A stretch of 64,000 nt of DNA, taken from the NCBI RefSeq assembly GCF_024464655.1, contig NZ_JANHAV010000001.1, positions 744,001 to 808,000 of the forward strand. The letters run 5' to 3'. This document shows, in pieces, positions 50,099 through 59,282 of the stretch. Source of the stretch: Halobellus inordinatus. Its GTDB lineage: Archaea > Halobacteriota > Halobacteria > Halobacteriales > Haloferacaceae. The notes under the pieces were generated by a model. The model did not search any database and had not been told where the DNA came from. It saw only the letters and a program-made list of their open reading frames with translations. Each line of letters opens with the position of its first letter. Within the stretch, counting starts at the first letter, position 1. Made by a program: the position numbers and the translations under genes.

Positions 50099-51574
50099 TC
50101 ACTCTTCGTCCACCTCGAACGGGAACTCGAAGGCCCACTCGGTGTCGTCTGCGCCGACGTCGAGGAGCGTGGTCGCGTCTTCGAGCGTCTCGAAGACCCG
50201 ACTGGCGATGACTTCGGTGACGACCTCGGATAGTTCCTCGATCGATTCGTCGTCGGCGTCGGCGAGGATCCCGAGCGGCACCTGCGCGCCGGCCATATCC
50301 GCGTGTCCGCCGGCGCTTCCGATCGCGCCGAGCGCGTCGCGGAGTGTCTCCCCGAGATCTACGTCGGTACCGCGTGCGCGCCCGGAGACGTAGACGGTCC
50401 CGTCGCGGAACCCGTAGACGATCGCGATGCGGATCCCTTCCATATTCAGCAGCCGATCGGCTGCCTGCGCGAGGGCGTCGCGGTCGCTGATCGCCCCGAC
50501 GTTCGAGGCCAAGGCGTCGCCGCGGACGTCGCGGTTGTGGATCGCTCGCCCCAGCGTTTCCAACACCGCCGACGTCATACTGGGCGATTCGACCCGATCG
50601 AGCATCGAGAGGTCCGCGTAGGTGAGCAGCCACGCCGCCGCCTCGAAGTCGGCGGGGGAGACTTCCCGAGCGAAGTCGTTCGTGTCGACGCGGATCCCGA
50701 AGAGCAGCGACGTCGCAAGCGACTCCTCGGGCTCGATGCCTGCCCGGCGAAGATACTCCGCCAAGAGCGTACTGGTGGCGCCGATGTCGCGCCGGAGATC
50801 GACGAAGTGCGCCTCGACCGGCGCGCGCGGCGGGTGGTGGTCGACGACGATGTCGATCTCGGTGTCGCCGGGCAACCCGTCGTTGACGCCCGGACGGGAG
50901 TGGTCGACGAGAGCGACGCCGTCGTACTCCGCGAGGTCTGTGCCGTCGTCGAGTTCGACGAGCGCCAGGTCGAGCAGGTTCACTAAGGCGCGGTTCTCCT
51001 GGTGAGAGATGTCGCCGAAGTAGCACGCGTCCGCGGGGACGTCGACGGACGCGGCGATTCGGGCGAGTGCGAGCGCGCTCGCGATCGCGTCCGGGTCGGG
51101 GTTGTCGTGCATCACCACGGCCAGCCGCCCGTCGATGCGACGGAGCGTCGCGAAGAGTCGATGGATCCGTTCCGCGCCGGGAGCGGTCGTCAACTCTCGG
51201 ACGCGGTCGAGGAGGATCTGCTCGGCATCGATAACGCGATCTGCGGTCTCTAGTATTCGTTCGCGTACCTGTGCGGTCGCTCCAGCACTCAGATACACCA
51301 CGAGCTGTGCGTCCGGAAACTGCTCGCGGGCTTCAGCGGCCGCCTCGGCGTTCGCCGCGGCGTCGTCGCTCGCGACGAACACCAGTTCTGCCCGGTCCGG
51401 GAACGCTTCGGCGTCTGCCGGGGCGCGCCGCTTCGTCGTGACTCCGTCGGCGCCGATAGCGTCGACGACGTCGCCGCGCTGTGAGAGGATGACTAATTCG
51501 CCGGGCCACTCGGCGAGGCGCTCGATGGTTCCGCGCACGGCCGAACCGCACCCGAGAACCAACCGCCGTTGCAT
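50099..51574 (-). CDS. DHH-family phosphoesterase with TrkA-N domain
   Basis: 491 residues from the ATG at 51574. N-terminal Rossmann domain (RLVLGCGSAVRGTIERL), DHH domain with VVMHDNPDPDAIASALAL near residue 160, LVDHSR and the name motif VVDHHPPR near residue 250, then DHHA1 with IGSAGGHADMAGAQVP near residue 415. Relatives cut oligonucleotides or cyclic dinucleotides; the Rossmann fusion is typical of haloarchaeal members. Mn2+-dependent cytosolic enzyme. Confidence 0.85.
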   Translation of the reverse strand: MQRRLVLGCGSAVRGTIERLAEWPGELVILSQRGDVVDAIGADGVTTKRRAPADAEAFPDRAELVFVASDDAAANAEAAAEAREQFPDAQLVVYLSAGATAQVRERILETADRVIDAEQILLDRVRELTTAPGAERIHRLFATLRRIDGRLAVVMHDNPDPDAIASALALARIAASVDVPADACYFGDISHQENRALVNLLDLALVELDDGTDLAEYDGVALVDHSRPGVNDGLPGDTEIDIVVDHHPPRAPVEAHFVDLRRDIGATSTLLAEYLRRAGIEPEESLATSLLFGIRVDTNDFAREVSPADFEAAAWLLTYADLSMLDRVESPSMTSAVLETLGRAIHNRDVRGDALASNVGAISDRDALAQAADRLLNMEGIRIAIVYGFRDGTVYVSGRARGTDVDLGETLRDALGAIGSAGGHADMAGAQVPLGILADADDESIEELSEVVTEVIASRVFETLEDATTLLDVGADDTEWAFEFPFEVDEE

Positions 51575-51676
51575 ACGCGGGCATCCGAACGCGCCGGCCA
51601 AAACCCTACCGTCATCTGGTCGGCCGAAGTTCGGTATACCAGTTAGAAAGAAAACAAGAACGCCCGGAGACGCCGA

Positions 51677-53191
51677 TCAGAACAGCGTCGCCGCGACGGT
51701 CTGTGCGGTCTCGATGACCGGGCCGAACGCCGGGAGCAACAGCAGCGTCCCGAGGCCGGCGAAGATGACGGCGGCGTACAGCCCGACCGGGCGGCTCTGG
51801 ATCTCGAAGTCACCGCTGGGCGACTCGATCCACATCGCCTTGACGACGCGGCTGTAGTAGAACAGCGACAGCGCGCTGTTGATCGCGCCGACGGCGGCGA
51901 GCCACCAGAACCCGGCTTCGATCGCCGAGTAGAACAGGGCGTACTTCGAGAGGAAGCCGCCGAACGGCGGCAGTCCCGCGAGGCTGAACATGAACACGGT
52001 CATCGCGACGGCGGCGATCGGTGCCGTCGACGCGAGGCCGTTGTAGTCCTCGAACGTCCGTCCGACGCCCCAGTGTTCGACTAAGGCGATGAACAGGAAC
52101 GCGCCGGTGTTCATGAAGCCGTAGACGAGCAGGTGCGCCATCGACGCCCCGAGGACGTCCCCGTTGGGTCCGCCGGCGGTCAGCGCGGCGAGGCCGATGA
52201 GCGCGTAACCCGCGTGCCCGATAGAGGAGTACGCGAGCATCCGCTTGACCTTCTCTTGGGTCGCTGCCGCGAAGTTACCGAGCGTCATCGTGACGACGGC
52301 GAGCACCTGGAACGCGATCACCCAGTCGACGCCCGCAGGCAGTGCGCCCAGCGGGAACGCCTCGACGAAGACGCGGAACGCGACCGCGAAGCCGGCTGCC
52401 TTCGACGCCGACGAGAGGAACGCCGAGATCGGTGCGGGCGCGCCCTCGTAGGCCTCCGGCGCCCAGAAGTGGAACGGCACGGAAGCGGTCTTGAACGCGA
52501 ACCCACCGATCATCATCAGCACGCCGATGCCGAGGACGCCGGCCATCTCCGGCGCGTTGACCGCGGCGGCGACGTCACCGAGCACGAGCGATCCCGTGAC
52601 GGCGTACACGAGGCTGATGCCGAACGCGAACACCGCAGAGGAGACAGCGCCGATGAGGAAGTACTTCAGCCCCGCTTCGACGCTCCCCTTGTCGTTCTTG
52701 AGGAACGCGACGAGCGCGTAGGAGGGCAGCGACGCGAGTTCGAGGCTGACGAAGACCGTCGCCAGCGAGTTCGCCATCGACAGGAGCGTCATCCCCGTCG
52801 CCGCGAACAGCACGAGCGAGTAGAACACCGCGCGGTGCTCGTGATCGCGCAGGTAGTCGTAGGAGGCGACCACCACCATCGCGGTGACGATCGTGAAGAT
52901 GAGCGTGAAAAAGAGGCTCATCCCGTCGACGACGAGCGCGTCGCCGTACAGCGTGATCGCGCCGCCGGTTCGCTCCTGTCCGGTGCCGGCGACGAGGAAC
53001 CACGCCGCGGTACCGAAGGCGAGGAGCGACCCGCCAGCCGACACGCTAGCCAAGAGCGCGTTGCTCGCTTCGTCCGTGCGAATCGTATCGATCCCGAGCA
53101 GCACCAGGCCGGTCAGGCCGAGCAGGATCGCTGGGGCGAGTGCCGTCCACGTCGCTGCCGGTTCTGCCTGCAGTGCGAGGTCGAACATCAC
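51677..53191 (-). CDS. nuoN: NADH dehydrogenase-like complex subunit N
   Basis: 504 residues, about 14 membrane helices of the antiporter-like type. Conserved Lys and Glu residues in the proton channel are seen (FKTASVPFHFWAPEAYEGAP, KVKRMLAYSSIGHAGYALIG). Last gene of the nuo operon, overlapping nuoM by 4 nt. Confidence 0.92.
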   Translation of the reverse strand: MMFDLALQAEPAATWTALAPAILLGLTGLVLLGIDTIRTDEASNALLASVSAGGSLLAFGTAAWFLVAGTGQERTGGAITLYGDALVVDGMSLFFTLIFTIVTAMVVVASYDYLRDHEHRAVFYSLVLFAATGMTLLSMANSLATVFVSLELASLPSYALVAFLKNDKGSVEAGLKYFLIGAVSSAVFAFGISLVYAVTGSLVLGDVAAAVNAPEMAGVLGIGVLMMIGGFAFKTASVPFHFWAPEAYEGAPAPISAFLSSASKAAGFAVAFRVFVEAFPLGALPAGVDWVIAFQVLAVVTMTLGNFAAATQEKVKRMLAYSSIGHAGYALIGLAALTAGGPNGDVLGASMAHLLVYGFMNTGAFLFIALVEHWGVGRTFEDYNGLASTAPIAAVAMTVFMFSLAGLPPFGGFLSKYALFYSAIEAGFWWLAAVGAINSALSLFYYSRVVKAMWIESPSGDFEIQSRPVGLYAAVIFAGLGTLLLLPAFGPVIETAQTVAATLF

Positions 53192-54723
53192 AGCCCACCT
53201 CCCGAGAGGATCGGGTTCACAGCGTCTTGGATCATTCCGAAGAACAGGTCAGGCGCGACGCCGAGCACGATGACCAACAGCAACAGCACCGCCAGCGGTG
53301 CGACGTCGTGCGTCGGTGCGTTCGTGATCTCGTACTCGCCATCGAAGCTGAAGGGACCGAACAGCGTCCGCTGCATCGCGAACAGCAGGTATCCGGCGAC
53401 GATGACGATGCCGAACATCGCGGCCGCCGTGAAAAGCGGCATTGCCGAGTGGACGGTGGAGGCGAACGAGCCCTTGAAGATGAAGAACTCGCCCGCGAAG
53501 CCGGCCATCAGCGGCAGGCCCATATACCCGAACGCGCCGGCGACGAAGATGCCGGCGGTGAGGGGCATCCGGTCTGCGATGCCGGACATATCGCCCACCA
53601 TCCGCGTGTGGGTCGTGTTGTAGATGACGCCGACCGCCATGAACATCAGTCCGGAGATCAGCCCGTGGGCGATCATCTGGAACGTCGCGCCGCCGACCCC
53701 GTAGGTCGTGTACGCGACGAGACCGAGGATGACGTACCCCATCGAGGACACTGACGAGTACGCGACGATGCGCTTGAGGTCCTGCTGTGCGAGCGCCAGC
53801 ATCGCGCCGTAGATGACGCTGATGACGGCGATGCCAGCGATGGGGACGACGAGCGCCGTCGCCACGTCGGGCATCATCGTGAAGTTGAACCGCAGCAGCG
53901 CGTAGGTCCCCATCTTCAGGAGGACGCCGGCCAGCATCACCGACACCGGCGTCGGGGCTTCGACGTGAGCGTCCGGCAGCCACGTGTGCAGCGGGGCGAC
54001 CGGCACCTTCACCGCGAAGCCGAGGAACGTCGCCACGAAGGCGACCGTCTTCAGCGTCGCGGCGTCGAGACCGGCGAAGCCGCCGAGTGCACCGGCGCGG
54101 AGCGCCTGTGCGATCTCGGGCAGCCGCATCGACGACACCGAGTCGCCGAGGCCGAACACGAGCGCGATGAAGCCGATGAACATCACGAGCGACGCGACGT
54201 TCGTGTACACGAAGAACTTGATCGCTGCGTAGCGGCGGTTCGGACCGCCCCAGACGCCGATAAGGAAGTACATCGGGACGAGGACGGCCTCCCAGAAGAC
54301 GAACCACGCGAAGAAGTCGAGCGCCGTGAAGACGCCGAGCAGGTTCGCCTCCATGAAGAGCATCAGCCCGTAGAACTGCGATTCTCGATTCGAGATCGGC
54401 GTCCACGCGCTGACGATCGCGAGCGTCGTGAGGATCGTCGTGAGGACGACAAGCGGCAGGCTGATGCCGTCGACGCCGACGAACCAGTGCAGGTCGAGGC
54501 CGCCGAGCGTCAGCCAGACGACGTCTGTCTCGAACGCGATCGACCCGCCCAGCAGGGCGTTCCCGCTCGCGTCGTACTGTGCCCACATCCAGAGGCTCCC
54601 GAGAACCGGGAGCGCGCTGAGTGCCGCCGCGAGTTTGCCGGCGTACTCGTCGGGAGCGACGAACACGACCAGCGCGGCGAGGAACGTGACTCCGATGAGC
54701 GCTTCAATTATCATACGAACCAC
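53188..54723 (-). CDS. nuoM: NADH dehydrogenase-like complex subunit M
   Basis: 511 residues, antiporter-like proton-pumping subunit. Signatures VKVPVAPLHTWLPDAHVEAPTP near residue 240 and DLKRIVAYSSVSSMGYVILG near residue 320. Start overlaps nuoL by 13 nt. Confidence 0.94.
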   Translation of the reverse strand: MVRMIIEALIGVTFLAALVVFVAPDEYAGKLAAALSALPVLGSLWMWAQYDASGNALLGGSIAFETDVVWLTLGGLDLHWFVGVDGISLPLVVLTTILTTLAIVSAWTPISNRESQFYGLMLFMEANLLGVFTALDFFAWFVFWEAVLVPMYFLIGVWGGPNRRYAAIKFFVYTNVASLVMFIGFIALVFGLGDSVSSMRLPEIAQALRAGALGGFAGLDAATLKTVAFVATFLGFAVKVPVAPLHTWLPDAHVEAPTPVSVMLAGVLLKMGTYALLRFNFTMMPDVATALVVPIAGIAVISVIYGAMLALAQQDLKRIVAYSSVSSMGYVILGLVAYTTYGVGGATFQMIAHGLISGLMFMAVGVIYNTTHTRMVGDMSGIADRMPLTAGIFVAGAFGYMGLPLMAGFAGEFFIFKGSFASTVHSAMPLFTAAAMFGIVIVAGYLLFAMQRTLFGPFSFDGEYEITNAPTHDVAPLAVLLLLVIVLGVAPDLFFGMIQDAVNPILSGGGL

Positions 54724-56729
54724 CCTCCGAGAAGACCGAAGGCCAGAAGCAACGCCGTCAGGCCGAGCGTCAGCAGCACCGCGTAGTTACTCACCACGCC
54801 GGTCTGGATCCGGCGAACGCGACTGCCGGAGAACAGACTGACGCTGGAGACGCCGTTGACGACGCCGTCGACGACGCCCTGATCGAACTTGTTCGCGACG
54901 CGTGCGACCGGGCGCGTGACGCCGTTCGCCAGCCAAACCTGGTACTCGTCCTGGTAGTAGTTGTTGTACAGCAGTGTCTTGATACCGCCGAGACGGTCGG
55001 TGTGTTCGACCGGTTCGGGGACGTTGTACAGCAGGTGCGCGAGGCCCGCGCCCGCAAGCGCGAGGCCCAGCGAGACGCCGGCACCGATGGCCACTGTCGT
55101 CGCCTCACCGCCGATGTACGCGGAACTGTACGGGATGAGTTCGCCGTAGTGGTGGGCGTTCAGCGACTCCGTACTCATATCGAGCCACTGGTGCAGGAAG
55201 TCGATACCGCCGATTCCCAGCAGTTTCTCGACCGGCACCATATTCACGAGGCCCGTCGTCGCCGCGAGAACGCCGAGGACGGCGAGCGGACCCTTCACGT
55301 TCCAGCGAACGCTGTGCGGGTCGCTCGCGGTCTGGGTGCGGGGTTCACCGTGGAAGGTGAGGAACACCATCCGGAAGGTGTAGAACCCGGTGAAGAAGAC
55401 GGCGAGGAGACCCATCGCGTACGCGGCGAGGAGCACGGGGCTCCCGCCGAGGCCGTGGATGAGCGTCTCATACAGCACTTCGTCTTTCGACCAGAAGCCA
55501 GAGAACGGGAAGATACCCGCAAGCGCGAGCGAGCCAGAGAGGAAGGCGTAGTAGGTGACGGGCATCTTCTCTTTCAGTCCGCCCATATCCCACATATCTT
55601 CGTTGTGGTGCATCGCGATGATGACCGACCCGGCCCCGAGGAACAGCAACGCCTTGAAGAAGGCGTGCGTCATCAGGTGGAAGGTCGCGGCGACGTAGCC
55701 GCCACCGCCGAGAGCGAGCATCATATAGCCGTACTGCGAGATCGTCGAGTACGCGAGCACCTGCTTGATCTCGCGCTTGACGACGCCCATCGTCGCCGCG
55801 AACAGCGCGGTGAAACCGCCGATCAGGGCGATGATCGCGAGCGCGTCCGGCGAGAGCGCGTAGAAGCCGTACATCCGCGCGACGAGGTAGACGCCGGCCG
55901 CGACCATCGTCGCTGCGTGGATGAGCGCGGAGACGGGCGTCGGACCTTCCATCGCGTCGGGCAGCCACGTGTGCAGCGGGAACTGCGCGGACTTGCCGAC
56001 GACGCCGCCGAGCACGAGGAGACCGACGATCGTGAACCACGTCTGCGGCGCGAAGCCGAACGTGTTCACGGTCGCCTCACCGTGGAGTGCGGCCTCCGCG
56101 AGTACGGGGAACGATTCCGATCCGGAGAACGCAGCCGTGCCGAACGTCGCGAAGACGGCGACGACGCCGACGAGGAAGAAGTAGTCCCCGAAGCGGGTGA
56201 CGAGGAACGCCTTCTTGGCCGCGCTCGGCGGACCCGGTTCGCGGAACCAAAAGCCGATGAGCAGATACGAGCAGAGCCCGACCAGCTCGAAGAACATAAA
56301 CGCCATCAGGAGGTTGTCCGCCACGACGAATCCGAGCATCGACGCGGTGAACAGTCCGAGTCCGGCGTAGTAGCGCGGCAGGCCGACCTCGCCCTCGTCG
56401 TTCATATATCCGAGACTGAAGACGTGGACGAGGAAGGCGATGAGCGTCACGATGAGAAGCATCATCGCCGACAGTGGATCGATCAGGATGCCGAACGTCA
56501 GATCGACCGCTTCGATCCCTTCGGCCCAGGTGTAGATCGTCGCGTCGTACGTCCGCCCACCGGCGACGGTGAGGAACGTCGCGGCCGCCAAAAGCAGTGA
56601 TCCCGCCGTCGCGGCGATCCCGGCCAGCGCACCGCCTTTCGGCAAGCGGTCGCCTACCGCGAGCGCGACGAGGAACGAAACGAACGGCAACAGCACGATC
56701 GCGGGTGCGAAGTCGAATATCCCTACCAT
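54711..56729 (-). CDS. nuoL: NADH dehydrogenase-like complex subunit L
   Basis: 672 residues, the largest antiporter-like subunit. N-terminal half holds SAQFPLHTWLPDAMEGPTPVSALIHAATMV and IKQVLAYSTISQYGYMMLALG; the C-terminus has the extended lateral-helix region expected for NuoL. Start 2 nt after nuoK. Confidence 0.94.
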   Translation of the reverse strand: MVGIFDFAPAIVLLPFVSFLVALAVGDRLPKGGALAGIAATAGSLLLAAATFLTVAGGRTYDATIYTWAEGIEAVDLTFGILIDPLSAMMLLIVTLIAFLVHVFSLGYMNDEGEVGLPRYYAGLGLFTASMLGFVVADNLLMAFMFFELVGLCSYLLIGFWFREPGPPSAAKKAFLVTRFGDYFFLVGVVAVFATFGTAAFSGSESFPVLAEAALHGEATVNTFGFAPQTWFTIVGLLVLGGVVGKSAQFPLHTWLPDAMEGPTPVSALIHAATMVAAGVYLVARMYGFYALSPDALAIIALIGGFTALFAATMGVVKREIKQVLAYSTISQYGYMMLALGGGGYVAATFHLMTHAFFKALLFLGAGSVIIAMHHNEDMWDMGGLKEKMPVTYYAFLSGSLALAGIFPFSGFWSKDEVLYETLIHGLGGSPVLLAAYAMGLLAVFFTGFYTFRMVFLTFHGEPRTQTASDPHSVRWNVKGPLAVLGVLAATTGLVNMVPVEKLLGIGGIDFLHQWLDMSTESLNAHHYGELIPYSSAYIGGEATTVAIGAGVSLGLALAGAGLAHLLYNVPEPVEHTDRLGGIKTLLYNNYYQDEYQVWLANGVTRPVARVANKFDQGVVDGVVNGVSSVSLFSGSRVRRIQTGVVSNYAVLLTLGLTALLLAFGLLGGWFV

Positions 56730-56730
56730 C

Positions 56731-57033
56731 TTACCACCTCATCGTTGTCGCCTTGGTGACGTCGACGTCGTCGAAGTTGCGATACAGCACCAGGATGATC
56801 CCGATCCCGATCGCGACCTCGGCGGCGGCGAGCGCCATCATAAACAGCCCGAACGTCTGTCCCGTCACGTTCCCCCAGACGTTGGAGAACGCGACGAGGT
56901 TGATGTTCGCGGCGTTCAACATTAGCTCGACCGACATCAGGAACAGCAGCGCGTTGCGCCGCGTCAGGATGCCGAACAGCCCGATACAGAACAGCGCGGC
57001 CGAGAGGAGCAGATAGTACTGTGGGGGGACCAT
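56731..57033 (-). CDS. nuoK: NADH dehydrogenase-like complex subunit K
   Basis: 100 residues, three membrane helices, with the conserved buried Glu in LFLMSVELMLNAANINLVAF and a second in LAAAEVAIGIGI. Overlaps nuoJ2 by one base. Confidence 0.94.
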   Translation of the reverse strand: MVPPQYYLLLSAALFCIGLFGILTRRNALLFLMSVELMLNAANINLVAFSNVWGNVTGQTFGLFMMALAAAEVAIGIGIILVLYRNFDDVDVTKATTMRW

Positions 57034-57392
57034 CAGTCGTCGTCCTCCTCGAACAGGCTTTGCTTGAGTTCCCGGCCGCCGTCGGCCAGCAGTGACGATC
57101 CGCCCTGGTCGCCCTCGCGGCGTGCGAGGTGGATCGACCCGTCGAGCGCAACGTCGAGGGTGATGGCGATGATGATGAGCGCGGCGAGGAAGCTCTCACC
57201 GGCGATATCCCCGAATTCGAGGTTGAACATCGCGTAGCCGATGCTCGCGACGATGCTCGCATCGCCCGCGAATCCTTGCGGATCGGGGAACGACGCCGAG
57301 AGTATCGTCGCGGCCATCACGACGAACAGTGCGACAGCAGCGAGGCCGGGAACGAGATGCGAACCCAGATTCAGTTCCGGTTTCGTGGTCAT
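57033..57392 (-). CDS. NADH dehydrogenase-like complex subunit J, second part
   Basis: 119 residues with two to three membrane helices (GLAAVALFVVMAATIL, FLAALIIIAITLDVAL) and a charged tail. It and the next gene upstream together make up what is a single NuoJ in bacteria, a split common in haloarchaea. Overlaps its partner by 4 nt. Confidence 0.82.
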   Translation of the reverse strand: MTTKPELNLGSHLVPGLAAVALFVVMAATILSASFPDPQGFAGDASIVASIGYAMFNLEFGDIAGESFLAALIIIAITLDVALDGSIHLARREGDQGGSSLLADGGRELKQSLFEEDDD

Positions 57393-57649
57393 GTGCTACT
57401 CACCTCCGGTTGTGTACGCGTCAGCATCACGGCGAACGTGATGAGGATGAGAACCCCGCCGACGTAGACGAGGATCTGCATCGCGGCGAGGAACTCCGCC
57501 TGTAACATCACGTAGTGCACCGCGACGCTCAAGAGCGCGCCCCCGAGCAGGAGTGCGGAGTGCCAGATGTCCCGCACGAGGACGACGCCCAGGCTGCAGC
57601 CCACGGTCACGAGGGCGAACAGCGCGAACGCGATGGTTTCATAAACCAT
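57389..57649 (-). CDS. nuoJ: NADH dehydrogenase-like complex subunit J, first part
   Basis: 86 residues, three membrane helices. ALFALVTVGCSLGVVLVRDIWHSALLLGGALLSVAVHYVML and the MQILVYVGGVLILITFAVML segment, with its characteristic pi-bulge helix, are typical of the NuoJ N-terminal half. Confidence 0.88.
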   Translation of the reverse strand: MVYETIAFALFALVTVGCSLGVVLVRDIWHSALLLGGALLSVAVHYVMLQAEFLAAMQILVYVGGVLILITFAVMLTRTQPEVSST

Positions 57650-57762
57650 TGTGTTTGTCTCCTTGAGGTATCCCTTTGAACATTTCGAGAAGTCCGCGGG
57701 CGGCGCATACCGCCTCAGACGGACTTTGATCGGCGATCTGTCCCGCTGTGGAACGTCTCAAC

Positions 57763-58224
57763 TCACTGGTAATCCACCTCGCCCTCGCCCTCGCCGATCC
57801 ACGCGTCGCGGTCGGGTTCCCGGGAGTTGAGCGGGTCGATATCCTTGTACCACGGGACGTTCTTCAACTGCTCTTTGTTGTACACGAAGTCGTCCTTCGT
57901 GTCGGCAGTGAACTCGAAGTTCTGCGTGAGCAGGATGGCGTCGACGGGGCAGACCTCCTCACACAGCCGGCAGTAGATGCACTGCCCGATGTGGAGGTTG
58001 TACTGTTCGCCGTTGCGCTGGTCGTCCTGCACGATCTGGATGGTGTCGTTCGGACAGACGTTCTCGCACTGTCGACACCAGATGCAGCGCTCCTGGCTGA
58101 ACTTGTGGACCCCGCGGAATCGGGGGCTCACTTCGGGCGCGACGTCGGGGTACTCGACCGTGAACGTCTGCCCGTCCAGTGCGTGTTTCATCGTCGTTGC
58201 CATCGATTTGAGTACGCCAATCAT
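57763..58224 (-). CDS. nuoI: NADH dehydrogenase-like complex subunit I
   Basis: 153 residues from the ATG at 58224, overlapping nuoH by 4 nt (the frame to 58347 lies within nuoH). Two 4Fe-4S motifs, CIWCRQCENVCP near residue 50 and CIYCRLCEEVCP near residue 85, carry electrons towards NuoB. A 113-bp gap precedes nuoJ. Confidence 0.95.
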   Translation of the reverse strand: MIGVLKSMATTMKHALDGQTFTVEYPDVAPEVSPRFRGVHKFSQERCIWCRQCENVCPNDTIQIVQDDQRNGEQYNLHIGQCIYCRLCEEVCPVDAILLTQNFEFTADTKDDFVYNKEQLKNVPWYKDIDPLNSREPDRDAWIGEGEGEVDYQ

Positions 58225-59282
58225 GCTATCACTCCCACGATGATGGCCGTGAGTGCCAGGTTCGCGAACGAGAGCACGAGCATCCCCTTCCAGCCGACGT
58301 CGAGGAACTGATCGACGCGGAGGCGGGGAATCGCCGAGCGCGCCCACTGGGTGAACAGGTAGAACGCCCAGATCTTGATCGTGAACCAGATGAAGCCCGG
58401 AAGGATCGGTCCGGCCGGTCCACCCAGGAACAGCGTCGCGGCGAGCGCGCCGCCGAGGAAGATGTGGATGAACTCACCGAGGTAGATGAGGACGAAGTAC
58501 ACAGAGGAGTACTCCGTCTGGAAACCGGCGACGATCTCGGTCGGCGCCTCCGGCACGTCGAAGGGGTTCCGGCCGACTTCCGCGAGGTTCGCGATCACGA
58601 ACAGCACGAACGCGAACGGATTGACGAACGCGAACCACTGCGGGATCGTGACGCCGGCGACGGTGAGAAGCGGCTCGGCCTGCTGTGCGACGACCTCGCT
58701 CATCTGCAGCGTCCCGGTGAAGACGACCACCGACGCCGCGGTGACGACGAGCGGGATCTCGTAGGCGATGTTCGAGGCGATCGCGCGCAGTCCACCGAGC
58801 AACGAGTACTTGTTGTTCGATCCGTAGCCCATCATCACAATCCCGAGCGAGGCGATCGAGGACGCGGCAAACGCGAAGACCAGCCCCGTCTCGGGGTCCG
58901 CGAGGTGGATGCCGTTGCCCATCGGGATCACGGCGAACCCGAGGAGCGCGGAGAACGGCACCAGAAGCGGGCCGAGGTCGTACGACGGCCGGTCGACGTC
59001 TTCGGGAATGATGAGTTCCTTCGAGAGCAGTCGGACGGCGTCGGTGACGATGGTGAGCAGTCCGAACGGTCCGATCCGGTTGACGGCGATCCGGTCGGTG
59101 AACGCGGCGGTGATTTTCCGCTTTGCCCACGGGCCGGCGATGGCCGTCTGCACCAACAGCAAGTTGGCGATGAGGAAGGCGCCGAGGAGTCCGCCGACGA
59201 TCTGTCCGACCGTGCCGGAGAGCCCCAGCAGACCGGCGATCCGCTCGGGGAGGAGCACCTGTGACTGCAGCGGTACCATCAA
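58221..59282 (-). CDS. nuoH: NADH dehydrogenase-like complex subunit H
   Basis: 353 residues, eight membrane helices. The quinone-site loop signatures GPFGLLTIVTDAVRLLSKE and EVGRNPFDVPEAPTEIVAGFQTEYS are present. Links the quinone cavity to the pump. Overlaps nuoCD by 4 nt. Confidence 0.96.
   Translation of the reverse strand: MMVPLQSQVLLPERIAGLLGLSGTVGQIVGGLLGAFLIANLLLVQTAIAGPWAKRKITAAFTDRIAVNRIGPFGLLTIVTDAVRLLSKELIIPEDVDRPSYDLGPLLVPFSALLGFAVIPMGNGIHLADPETGLVFAFAASSIASLGIVMMGYGSNNKYSLLGGLRAIASNIAYEIPLVVTAASVVVFTGTLQMSEVVAQQAEPLLTVAGVTIPQWFAFVNPFAFVLFVIANLAEVGRNPFDVPEAPTEIVAGFQTEYSSVYFVLIYLGEFIHIFLGGALAATLFLGGPAGPILPGFIWFTIKIWAFYLFTQWARSAIPRLRVDQFLDVGWKGMLVLSFANLALTAIIVGVIA

Noticed and set aside
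52133-53623. Long plus-strand frames opposite nuoM and nuoN (also 55002-56600)
   Set aside because: Low-complexity Arg/Glu/His-rich translations typical of antisense haloarchaeal frames.
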